Shown here piece after piece: positions 48,239 to 58,431 of a stretch of DNA of 64,000 nucleotides. Below the pieces are notes generated by a model that was not told the DNA's origin, did no database searches, and was given only the letters and a program-made list of their open reading frames with translations. Source of the stretch: Melampsora larici-populina 98AG31 (taxonomy: Eukaryota; Basidiomycota; Pucciniomycetes; Pucciniales; Melampsoraceae); contig NW_006768791.1 of NCBI RefSeq assembly GCF_000204055.1, positions 656,161 through 720,160 on the forward strand. The letters are read 5' to 3'. The first letter of the stretch is position 1. Every line of letters begins with the position of its first letter. Made by a program: the position numbers and the translations under genes.

Positions 48239-48759
48239 GTGATCTGGAGAGTACCTAGATGCATGTATTGGTATTGTCCAAAGACAGTGCCTTCTTGTAT
48301 TGCTTGTAAGACTTTTGGTAACTCAGCTTAGAACTTTGAAGGATGAACAAGAGGAGAGAACCTGATGCAAGACATAGAAAAAACCTTACCTCAATTAGCA
48401 CATAGTGTGAAATGTTTTGGTTGACCTCACTCCAGATTTGAGGACAAAGAAAAGAGAAGGTATGAGTTTGACTGTATGCTATCTTTTTGGAAATTACTAG
48501 ACACCACCCATGACATACAACTGGGTAGACGCTCAAAAAGAGCACCTACAATGTGTAGGCGCTTCATTTTGGCACGTAAATCTTGAGATATTGATGCAGG
48601 AGCTAGAAAAATAATGCACACATCTATTTCTGGCAGATATGAGATGTAGGCGCAACAAAGGTAGCACCTACATCTGTTTTGGCGCCTGCCTAGACTGGAA
48701 ACAATGTAGGTGTGACATTTCCGGCGCCTATATATTCATTTTTTGAGCTATGAGTGCGG

Positions 48760-49190
48760 ATTTCAAGTTACAAAAAAGTTTTTACAAGTTACAAGTATGA
48801 TTTTTGCCTTATAAAAATTATTTCCAAGTCACGAGTGTGGTTTTTCAGTCAGGCAAATGATTTTTCAAGTTACAAGTATGTATGATTTTTGGTTTACAAA
48901 ACATGTGTTTCAAGTTACAAGTGTGGTCTTCAAGTTACAAAAAAGTTCTTTCAAGTTACGAGTATAATTTTTGAGTTACAAAAAAGTTTTTTAAAGTTAC
49001 AAGTATGATTTTCAAGTTACACAACAGATTTTTCAAGTTCAGAGTATGATTTTCAAGTTACAAAAACATTTTCCAAGTTGCAAGTATGTTTCCTGAGTTA
49101 CAAAAAACATTTTTGATGTTACTAGTATATTTCTTGAGTTATGAAAATTTCTCAACTCACAAAAAACCTTTTTTGTAATATGAGTATGTT
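48760..49190 (+). repeat. degenerate minisatellite of CAAGTTACAAAAAAGTTTTT type
   Basis: About 14-16 imperfect units of 25-35 bp alternating TTTCAAGTTACAAGTATGAT and CAAGTTACAAAAAAG. The reverse complement recurs at about 49397-49615. Confidence 0.8.
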
Positions 49191-49710
49191 TTTTGTCACA
49201 AGAGTTGTTGTAAATATATATTCAAGACCATATCATCAATGAAATCACATTACAATGACTCCAACAGTTTGCAAAAAACATCAAGTGAATGAATAGTCAC
49301 AAATAAATGAAAACTTGGGATTTAAAGTAGAAGAATCTGTATTATTGTTTAAATTTGAAGTGGATTAATTGAAAAGAGTGATTTCATGATTATTAAATTA
49401 ACTCAAAAACCACACTCATGACTTGAAAAATCTTTTTCCTAACTCAAAAATCATACTTGTGACTTGAAGAAACTTTTTTGTAACTTGAAGACCACACTTG
49501 TGTCAGTGACTTGAAAACATTTTTTGTAAACCAAAAATCATACTTGTGACTTGAAAATTTTTTCTCATAAGTCAAAAATCATACTTGTAACTTGAAAACC
49601 ACACTCATAGCTCAAAAAATGAATATGTAGGCGCCAGAAATCTAGTGCCTACATTGTTTTCAGTCTGGCAGGCGCCAAAACAGATGTAGGTGGTAGAAAA
49701 ATAGCGCCTA

Positions 49711-50172
49711 CAGTGGGTAAACCCAAGTACGTGTTCCGACCTGCCCTGCAAAATCAAATTTCACCTTTCGGGTCAATGTCGGGGCACTCAATTTGAATGT
49801 TTGAGACTGGCACCCAGACCATTGAAAAGGCATTGCTTTGATGAATCTAGGAATATGGTTTTGGAGACCAAAAATATGATTTTACTCTTTTAGAGGTTTG
49901 GATTTTTGGACCTAGGCCTCAATTAGGTACCTATCTAGCTACTTAGCGGCGCACTAGGCCTATAATTTAATGAATATGGCTGCTCAAGTGGCAAATAACA
50001 ACCAAATTTGCTTTTTTTTCAAAAAAAACCAAAAGTTTTGCAGCCTAACACCACCCCTCAACCTTACTCTCCCGCCAAAAAAAGCAGAAAAAATGGCAAA
50101 AATTTCTCAAAAATTTTGGACCCAAACCTCTATGCGGACTGGCTTGGAACACGTACTCGGGTTTACCCACTG
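49711..50172. mobile_element. 462-bp nested element, TIR CAGTGGGTAAACCCRAGTAC, TA flanks
   Basis: The TIRs CAGTGGGTAAACCC...GTACGTGTTCC are inverted at both ends (one mismatch in the first 25 bp), and TA lies directly outside each end (49709-49710 and 50173-50174). This fits a Tc1/mariner-like non-autonomous element. It interrupts the right arm of foldback element 1. Confidence 0.8.
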
Positions 50173-50282
50173 TACATCTCATATCCACCAAAAATAGATG
50201 CAGGTGCTAGTTTTCCGGCACCTAGATCAATATTTCAAGATGTAGGCGCCAAAATTCAGCACCTACATGTTGTAGGTGTAGG

Positions 50283-50434
50283 CAGGGATGCAAGAATGAG
50301 TACCAAGTATGAGTATATACTCAACTGATACTCACTTTTTACGGGTTTACAGGGCCAAAAATAGGCAAAAATACTCAGTATACTCAATAATACTCACTTT
50401 ACTGAGTAAACTCATACTCACTCCTGCATCCCTG
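50283..50434. mobile_element. 152-bp hAT-type MITE with 8-bp target duplication
   Basis: Ends CAGGGATGCA and TGCATCCCTG are inverted, and GGTGTAGG is duplicated exactly at 50275-50282 and 50435-50442. CAGGG termini with an 8-bp duplication are diagnostic of hAT elements. The interior holds repeated GAGTA/TACTC words. It is inserted inside foldback element 1. Confidence 0.9.
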
Positions 50435-50490
50435 GGTGTAGGCGCTCTTTTTGAGCGCCGGTGTATGGTGTGGGCTGTGTCTACCAATTC

Positions 50491-52019
50491 CCATCTTTTT
50501 TGATAATGTATCATATTGCTGCTGACATGGTACTTCAAGCTTTCTATATACAAGCCTTTGATACCTACATGCCCACCTTCAGCTCAAGAAATGACAGTGT
50601 GACCAAATTGCCTGATACCCTTTTTCCAAGCAGTCACATTTTTTCCTTGTGAGTATTTAAACCCATTAAGTCTTGATGTAATCAAACACAGGCTCATAAA
50701 TCATAAATACCAAAGTACCTCAAGGTTTTTGTCAAACTTGTTGGCAGAGAGTGAGCTTCAGATTTTCATCCAGTGGTCTTGAACTTTCTTCCATGCTTCA
50801 TCAGATAACTGTGAAGAAACAAGTTGATAAACTCAGAGGATCAAAGTGGTGTTGGTGATAAAAGTGGACCTGGGGTAATCAGGTAAGTGTGAGTAAAGCC
50901 ACAAGCCATTGAGCTACAGGGAGCTAAACAGAAAGTGACAAACCCAACAACACACAGCAGTTAGTAAAAAGAAAAGAAAACAGAAAAGAAAACAGACAGA
51001 CCTGTTCACAAGCAACAAGAATCGCGTATAGCATCAAGTGAAAAAGATATGAGTGAAATGTGTGATACCAAAGAATGAGAGACCTTTATTAGATTTAGTG
51101 TTGATAATATATAACAATATGTAGAGAAATCAATTGCAGATTAGTTTTGATAAGGGAAAAGAATCTGGGTGAAGGACAGTAGTCATATTTAAGTATAAGG
51201 AAAACAAAGAGAGCAGCACAAAAATTTATTAAGAACAGACAAAAATAAACGCTCAAGTCACACACATCTTATTCTTGAAACAAACACTGTAAAACATCAT
51301 TTGATCTCTTCATTATGTTCTCATAACTTGTGACATCTTGATTCATATACCTCTTCATAAGCTCAATTATAACAAAACCTTTTCTTGACAGTTGATGTTC
51401 TTAATTCGCAGAATCACACCGGAAGTCCTTGCCCAATAGGACAAAAAGGGAGAGTAGCAACCAATTAATACCACAAAAATGACTGGTTCTTGACATTGAT
51501 TTGAAGCTGTTTCTTAATGTGCGAACAGCATAGTAGAATTTTTGGCATGAGGTAGAACTTTGTTCAGTGCTTTCATCAAAGCAGATTCTTAATTGGTCAC
51601 CAGAGCATGTGAGCTTATAAGCTTTGGCCCAGAACACAGCTTCATTTCCTCCAAAAAACCATCAATAGTCTTCCTCAGTTTCTGGTTGCATTAAACTAAA
51701 ACATAGGAAGATTGACTGATGAGTTGGTGATACTCCTATCACATGCAGGAGTGGCATATGGAAACTAATTACTGAGAGAGACACTGGAGTCAGCTTGAGT
51801 ATTGACTCTGGTGAAGTTCATTAAAAAGACCTCACCAATCAGTTTTATACATAGAATACACCCGCAGCACATCATATGTTCAGAACTCCACAGCTGACTT
51901 TACATCAGCTTGGGGTGCAACAAATGAGGACAGAAGTCTGTAATGAGCAACCAGCTCAAAAGGATCAAAGACATCATTTGCCTTGAGGTTGTCAATGAAG
52001 TTTTGTGTATCCATTGAGA
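50491..52019. other. intergenic or degenerate transposon sequence
   Basis: Two minus-strand fragments look protein-like: 52014-51880 (starts MDTQNFIDNLKANDVFD) and 51637-51401 (contains SGDQLRICFDESTEQSS). They may be further pieces of the decayed transposon upstream, but no domain is recognised. Confidence 0.3.
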
Positions 52020-52504
52020 TTAGTAAGTCTGTAGATATCTTGGCTTATAGACAAGTCACTTGGGTCAGAAGCCTTCAGGCTACATAGCATGGATTGCATA
52101 GGAACATCCTAATTTGCCATCTTACAAACAGTAGTTAGATGTTCTGCTGTAAGATTCTGTGTGGCTGGTATCTCAGCACAAGTTTTGGAAGGCTTGTGAT
52201 TGTTGTGCTGATTGTTGGTGAGTTAAATGTTCCACTGGTGATTGAATTGCTTGCGTTTGACTGTAGCAGACCATTCACAATCCAGCAGCTGACTTGATGC
52301 AGACCAAACTACACTATCTACCAGTTGAGGAGTTCAACTTCCACCATGAGCACAGGCAAAAACACCTTTCTTGGCTCTCTTGTGTTTATTGTAAGAGGTT
52401 CAGTTGAGTTTCAGCCAGTAGCCCACTTTTTTGATGTAGTTTTGTAGTGCATCCTCAGCTTGTTGTAGGAATGAATATAAGAGCAGGAGTTTGTCTATTT
52501 TCAT
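52020..52504 (-). pseudogene. degenerate FAR1/MULE-like transposase N-terminus
   Basis: The minus-strand reading from ATG 52504 gives EDALQNYIKKVGYWLKL, stop, TSYNKHKRAKKGVFACAHGG, then CEWSATVKRKQFNHQWNI, stop, LTNNQHNNHKPSKTCAE and LKASDPSDLSISQDIY. The Cys...Cys...His...His layout followed by an NHKP segment is the FAR1-type DNA-binding domain found at the N-terminus of Mutator-like transposases. Several stops and a frame change are present. The DDE domain is not recognisable downstream. Confidence 0.55.
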
Positions 52505-53093
52505 CTTTGAGGTTGTGTGTTGAATTTGAATGGTGATCAGGTTTGAGTTTGGCAAAAGTGAAGTTGACAGATAGAGAGGATGAAGTAGAAGGCTTGACTG
52601 AAAATCTCAATTGGCAAATTTTGACTTGTGGCAAACCTTAAAAGACAGCCAAAGGCCAAGCCTGGCCTGCAATACTGTGCCAACTCATGTCACTGGTAAG
52701 TGAGGCTTTCAATAGCTGTGAAAGGGAGGGGGTGGTTGGGATACCAGGATGCCAAAGAAATTGCAGATCTCACAAAAAAGTTTTTTTCTCTCATTACAAG
52801 AAACAAAAAATAGATCATGAAATCAAAAAATCAATGAACAAGAATAAAGAGATTTTTTCTTGTTATAACAAACATAAATAACAATAATCGAACATATTTG
52901 TATATATCAAAAAAAACAGGTAATAGGAACTCACAAGATTCTCTATATATATATCATAAGTTGTAAAAGAAGGAGATTTAAATTTAACAGATTGAAAAAG
53001 ATTGAACAGACATCTATTGTTAAGAAAAGAGAACAAAACAATCAAAAATCGAAATAAATTAAGAAAACAAAAGAGAAGAGACCACCAAAAGAT
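52505..53093. other. 3' flank of RIB1, no gene seen
   Basis: AT-rich. Simple A/T runs and a TATATATA tract near 52945. Confidence 0.4.
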
Positions 53094-54747
53094 TCAAAAA
53101 TGAGGTAAATCAATCATATGACCTAAAAAAAGAAAAGAAAAGAAACACAGCTTAATTAGACAAGAAAGAAAAAAGATTCATGAAGTTAAGAAAGAAAAAC
53201 TAACCCATTTTTAGGATTTTTGTACGTAAATAACCTTTCACTTCATCCCCAATCTCATCCTTTTGATCCAAAACAATCGGAATCCTCTCCACCACTTCAA
53301 TCCCATCCTGATCCTCTCCTGCTTGTAATGACAAGATTTTCTTAGGATTGTTAGTCATCAACTTGATTTCCTTTAAACCAAAATCCTTCAAGATCTGAAT
53401 ACCTAAATCATAATTTCTTAAATCATCATCAAACCCTAACAATAAATTACTTTCAATCGTATCAAATCCTAAATCTTGTAAGTTATAAGCTTTTAATTTC
53501 TTTTCTAATCCGATTCCTCTACCTTCTTGTCTTAAATAAATAATCAATCCATTAGATTTGTTTAAATTCAATATGTATTCAATCGAATGAGTTAATTGAT
53601 ATCCACAATCACATCTATTCGATCCAATCGTTTCACCTGTAAAGCATTCACTATGGATCCTCACAATCGGTTTCTCCTGGTCATCTTCTTTGGGATTTTC
53701 GTCATGACTTTTCAAATATTCTTGAAGAGGTAAAGCTCCTCGAATGATTCGTTCTAAATCAGTTTCTTCTGTTGATTTGATTTCATTTAATGATTTGGAT
53801 AAGATCAATGGATTCATCACGATTGCTAAATGTTCCTTTTGATCGATCGAATTCTCATAGACGTGTAACCAGATGGGTCCTTTGGATGTTGGAATCCTTG
53901 TTCTTGCTTTACAATTCACTTTGACTTTTGATGTTGATTTCGGTTTGTTGGTTTGGTTGATGGAATTCGTTTTGATGGATTCTAATTGGAGTTTTAAGAT
54001 TTCTTGAATCGAAGATCTGGTTTGTGATCCCACTTCATCAGGTTCTTTGATCTCTACAGATGATGACTTTGAGATTTGAGTCTCGATAGATTTCAAGTGT
54101 TTTTCATGATGCGTGATGGGTTGTTCGATAGAAACTGGGTTACGTTTAGAATCTTGAAAGGTTTCTTGAGATCCATTGGTATTCAAGTTATGATTCGTAG
54201 TCGATGATTTGTTCGAAGAGATTTGTTTAGATGAACGAGGAGCTTGTTGACTAACATAAGTTGAAATTTCTTTAAAATGTGAATGAATTGAAATAGTTTT
54301 CTAATAAGGTAAAAAATCAAAATTAATGTCTTTGATCGAATTGAAATGAAAAGTATCAGGAAGAACAAACTTACTTGTGTACTGGATTTAGGATCGTTTT
54401 TTGAAAGATTAGAATGTGGAAAGTATTCATGTAGATAATGATTACGAGTTTGACTATTGAGATATGCAGCCAAACAAAAGCATTAGTTTGATTTCAAAAA
54501 GGATAGGTTTAAAGACGAGACTAAACTGAGGACCAGAAAGAGAAGCAGTTTCTAAGATCAAGGGATCAAGTTGAGGTCTACGATGATTGGTTAGATTTGG
54601 ATTAGTTAGATTAGAATTGTTGGTTGAATGAGAATATTGAGACGTTAAGATAGCTAAGAAAGCTAAATCAGAAGAAGTTGAATGATTTGATTTTGGTTGA
54701 TGTTGATGCTGATGCTGATTTGTTGAAGTTGATGTTAGGATTTCCAT
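53094..54747 (-). CDS. RIB1: GTP cyclohydrolase II (riboflavin biosynthesis)
   Basis: Catalyses the first committed step from GTP to the riboflavin precursor, in the cytosol. The minus-strand start is ATG 54747. Later exons are in phase: a second exon ending 54375, then 54300-53205, and a 29-nt last exon 53122-53094 that adds HMIDLPHF after KMG. The exon 1/2 junction (about 54540 to 54445) is not resolved. The catalytic core is plain: VRIHSECFTGETIGSNRCDC with the three zinc cysteines, IIYLRQEGRGIGL, KAYNLQDLGFDTIESN and LMTNNPKKI. The long Ser/Asn/Gln-rich N-terminal extension is typical of fungal RIB1. No frame damage in the core, so it is probably functional. Confidence 0.93.
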
Positions 54748-55442
54748 GATGATAGCGATAATGAATTGAATGAAAATATTAAAAAGTTGAAGGAACAAAT
54801 TCAGAATAGGTAAACTGAGAAATAAGAAATCTTAAGCCAAGTGAATGTGAACCTCATAGGTTACCGTCTGATTACAAACACAACTCTAATCAAATTTCAA
54901 CCCCAATCAATTTACAATCAATCTCGCTTACCGGTAGCTCTCGGTAGCTCTCGGCCTCTTCACGGCACAGCTTTCCGCCAACTAAATTGCCATGCTAAGA
55001 TCTATTATGCACATCTTACTAATCAATTTAATTTAAATCTTATATGTGTCATATTACATAATCAACTCTTTCAAAAGTTTTGGGTTTACGGGCCGAATTC
55101 TCCGATACTTAACCACAAATCTCAAAGCAGCTCAAGGCGCAGCTCACCTGTTGGATCAGCAGTGAGCACCCTGGAATGTGCCCATGGATGTTCTGACAAA
55201 AACAGTTTTTGAATCTTTCTGCTCTACAGTACACAACACTTCGTAAGATGTGTATTGTTTAGGGCTATCCAACAAGCTTGGTCAAACTAACTTGACTAAT
55301 TCCCTCTGGTCAGGCACCTTTTCTTTCCTCACAAGCTTGGGTGTCTGGAGAGGGACTTACAACTTATCCACCGGTCTTGGTGAGCCGGCAGGGGGTTTAA
55401 AATTAAAGTTTGGCTTGAGGTTTTTTAAAACCTAAACTGTTA
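54748..55442. other. RIB1 upstream region
   Basis: Contains a direct GGTAGCTCTC duplication near 54930-54950. Otherwise no feature recognised; presumably the promoter. Confidence 0.35.
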
Positions 55443-56115
55443 GAGCATCCACTATGTTGAGGGTGTTTTATTGTAAATTTTGCGGTCCTGATTGCAAAAT
55501 TTAATCATGCGTGTTGTAGCTAAGTTGTTAACCGCATGAAATCCACTATGGGATGATGTAACGTAGGATTTAACTACGATAATCTGTTCTTAGAACACTA
55601 TACACGCTATGGCAAAGTCAAGACTCGAATTAACGTATCTTACCACACCTCACCCAGCCTATGCTGATGACTACCTTGGTGACCAGAAAGAACCAAATTG
55701 ATGCCTTCAGGTTTTGACAATCAGCAAAGAGCTTTCTCACCTCTTGTTTGATCTTGGTGACATCGATTGCGCGAGATGACTTTTTTTGAAAAAAGATGCT
55801 TTTTTTTGCATTCCGGAGTAAACAGCTACTATCAACAAGCTGAGAGTTCGAGGGAAGAGGGAAGGTTTTGAGTGAAGGTTTTGAGTGCAGAGCTGGATGG
55901 GAGATAGATCATTGGATGGCTGTTGACCGTTTGGATGCGGCAAAAGTTTACGATAAATCAAGTCGTAGGCTTTCGTAGATTTGAACAAGCGGACTGCAAG
56001 ACTTGACGCGGTCGTACGGACCGCATGTCTAAAACAGGTCCATAGTGGACCTGTCTGAATTTTAGTGTTACGGTAACGCTAAATCACGTCGTTGATGCAC
56101 CCATAGTGGATGCTC
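55443..56115. mobile_element. non-autonomous PIF/Harbinger-type element with TTA duplication
   Basis: The TIR GAGCATCCACTATG is exactly inverted at the right end, and TTA is duplicated at 55440-55442 and 56116-56118. A 3-bp TWA duplication and a GAGCATC-like terminus are typical of PIF/Harbinger and Tourist MITEs. 673 bp with no transposase frame. A related autonomous copy was not identified; the transposase at 18008-19123 is from the same superfamily. Confidence 0.85.
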
Positions 56116-57615
56116 TTACCACTTCCTCTCAATCAACCTCATGCTCATTTGAACTGTAGCTACCTTCAACTCTGTCTATTCAGATTACTTGTACCGCTGT
56201 TTTGAAAAAAAATGCTGCCCTGCTTGTTTTGGATTTTTTAAGGTTGCAATAAAAATTACTCACCTACATAGAGCAGTTGTAGTCAATGATGTGCTAAACT
56301 TTATACATTGTGATCCACCTTTCAAGTGTCCCCCCACAGCCTCCCAATTTTCCACAGGTTGCAACCATACCAAAGGCTGTGCATTTCGGATTCAAAGGCA
56401 GCAACAATTGTGATCTTTCACAATTTGTGCACCCTTGAATAAGTCAACTAAAGCTCCTATGTATGCAGAATATAGGTCAGTAATATTTAGTACAACCTTA
56501 AAGAAACAAAAAACAAAAAATCAACCAGGCGGTGTTTTTTATTGAAACAGCTGTGACCTGCTCAAATATTGCTGAAGAAAGTCAAAAAGTTTTTGAATGT
56601 TGAAATTGGGTTGCAGAAAATGACTGTATTTGCAAGTCAAAATTCAAAGGAACACATTCCTTTTTCTCTTGCAAGAGGCATGCTTTTTGATTGACAAACT
56701 TTGGTCAAAGACAAAAGTTGTTCAATTCCTCATTTGAAGATTTTGCTCTCATCAGACTTTTTGTATTGTAAAAAAACAGAGCCACAATACTATGCTGGTA
56801 CTAGGGCTGTGACCCAGCCCTGAGTATGAGAGGGAGGCCCAAGGGCTTTTCCTGGCCCTGGACAGACCTGAGGAGATCCAGAGATCAATCAAGGCTGTCC
56901 ATGGCACACCCCAGATTGATTATAACAGCTGAAAAGGCCCAAAGGGCCAAAATTCTGGCTTTCATTGTGTGTTTAGGTGTATGTGCAGCACACAGACAAC
57001 TTTTTCATGTTCAACATTAGTTTCTGTATTGCAATTAAAAGTTGCATGTTCCCATTGGTACCACATAACCCCACCCAACCACCACACCCTCATTTGAACT
57101 TTCACTCTGCCTAATAAGTGTAGTCCAACACTTGTCTGAGGTTATATTTAACACTATTGATTATTGTATGTGTAAACTTAATGCTCATGTGTATTTCAAT
57201 TCTGTAATTATAGTCTTTTGTTTGTGATATTGAACTACAGTGTGTTCCTGAAACAAACTGTGATTGTCAAAATGATTTTGGAGCATAGGCCTGGTGTAAT
57301 CTGTAGGGATGTGCAGTACCAAGCATGTATTGAATATAGAACCCATATGATCTTGCGCTTGAAAAGAGCTATTGGATCCTACTCAGAAGGAAATTTTTTG
57401 AATATCCAACAGAACAAATGATGGGAAACCAGGCATACTGGGTCTCCAGGGTGCCCGCAGGGCTTTTATGACCCTTATTAAGTAGGCATTGATGTGTCAG
57501 TGTATATACTGTCTTCTTCCAGAGACACAGCAAGCACAGCTCCACAGTATTGTACAGTGTCTTTGGAAGTACCAGTCATACATGAATCAAAGAGATATAA
57601 AAGGTCTTTTTATGA
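56116..57615. other. intergenic region, no gene seen
   Basis: AT-rich sequence with unsupported short frames. Confidence 0.35.
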
Positions 57616-58431
57616 AGGCCATTGCTATTTGCAGCCCACATGAAATCCATGTAGGCGCTGTCCAAGTTACGCCTGCACGGTTGCTTTCCGCCAAAAAGCG
57701 CCTACATTTATGATGTAGGCACTTTTTCCTTTTTCAAATGACGCCTACAGGCTGAAAACCCAATGTAGGCGTGCCTACATTCTAAAAATAAAATGTAGGT
57801 GCTATTTTCAAGCGCCTACATTCTAAAAATAAAATGTAGGCGCTTTCTTTGAGCGCCTACATTGTTTTTTCCATGTAGGCAGTTAAGTTAGTTATAAGGG
57901 TCTTATACACGTGTGAATACAAATCTATAAGGGTGTTGGTATTAATATATAAGGGTGTTGGTATTAAATTATAAGGGTGGTGAGATTAATTATAAGGGTG
58001 GTGAGATTAATTATAAGGGTGTTGGTATTAAATGACAAGGGTATTAAATGTAAGAGTGCGCATTTGATTATAAAATTATAAGGGTCTTATAATTAATTAT
58101 AAGGGTGTTGGAATTAAATCATAAGGGTGTTGGAATTAAATTATAAGGGTTTTGGTATTAAATTATAAGGGTGTTGGTATTAAAATATGTAGGTGCATGA
58201 AAATTACACCTACAGTCAAAAAAAAAGATGTAGGCACATTTTTGTGACGCCTACACAATGCAGGCGCTTCAAATTTACGCCTACATATTATTTTTAGAAT
58301 GTAGGCGTACACAAATGACACCTACATTGGTTTTCCAGCCTGTAGGTGCTTTTTCGTGGGAAACCTTCATGTAGGCACTGTTTTGGCAGCGCCTACATGG
58401 ATTTCGTGTGGGCTTCAAATAGCAAGGGCCT
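57616..58431. mobile_element. foldback element 2 built from GTAGGCGC hairpins
   Basis: 816 bp bounded by inverted ends (AGGCCATTGCTATTTG on the left; the right end is the inverse with few changes) that run into GAAATCCATGTAGGCGCTG. TTATGA is duplicated at 57610-57615 and 58432-58437. The arms are arrays of hairpins of the type ATGTAGGCGC-spacer-GCGCCTACAT with spacers of about 10-15 bp. The centre is a minisatellite. Confidence 0.8.
57890..58185 (+). repeat. AT-rich minisatellite (ATAAGGGTGTTGGTATTAA)
   Basis: About 13 imperfect units of 18-24 bp form the core of foldback element 2. Confidence 0.85.

Larger units (their letters stand above)
48490..50490. mobile_element. foldback element 1 built from GTAGGCGC hairpins
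   Basis: The left arm (about 48490-49190) and right arm (about 49395-50490) are inverted copies once two nested insertions (49711-50172 and 50283-50434) are removed. Shared landmarks are GCTCAAAAAGAGC, TCTGTTTTGGCGCCTGCC and CATTTTTTGAGCTATGAGTG. Each arm's outer part is an array of small hairpins of the form TGTAGGCGC-spacer-GCGCCTACA. The inner part is a CAAGTTACAAAAAAG-type minisatellite. No coding capacity. Confidence 0.75.

Noticed and set aside
57645..58405. Regular short palindromic repeats that superficially suggest a CRISPR array
   Set aside because: The units are hairpins with variable spacing inside inverted arms in a eukaryotic genome; no cas genes.
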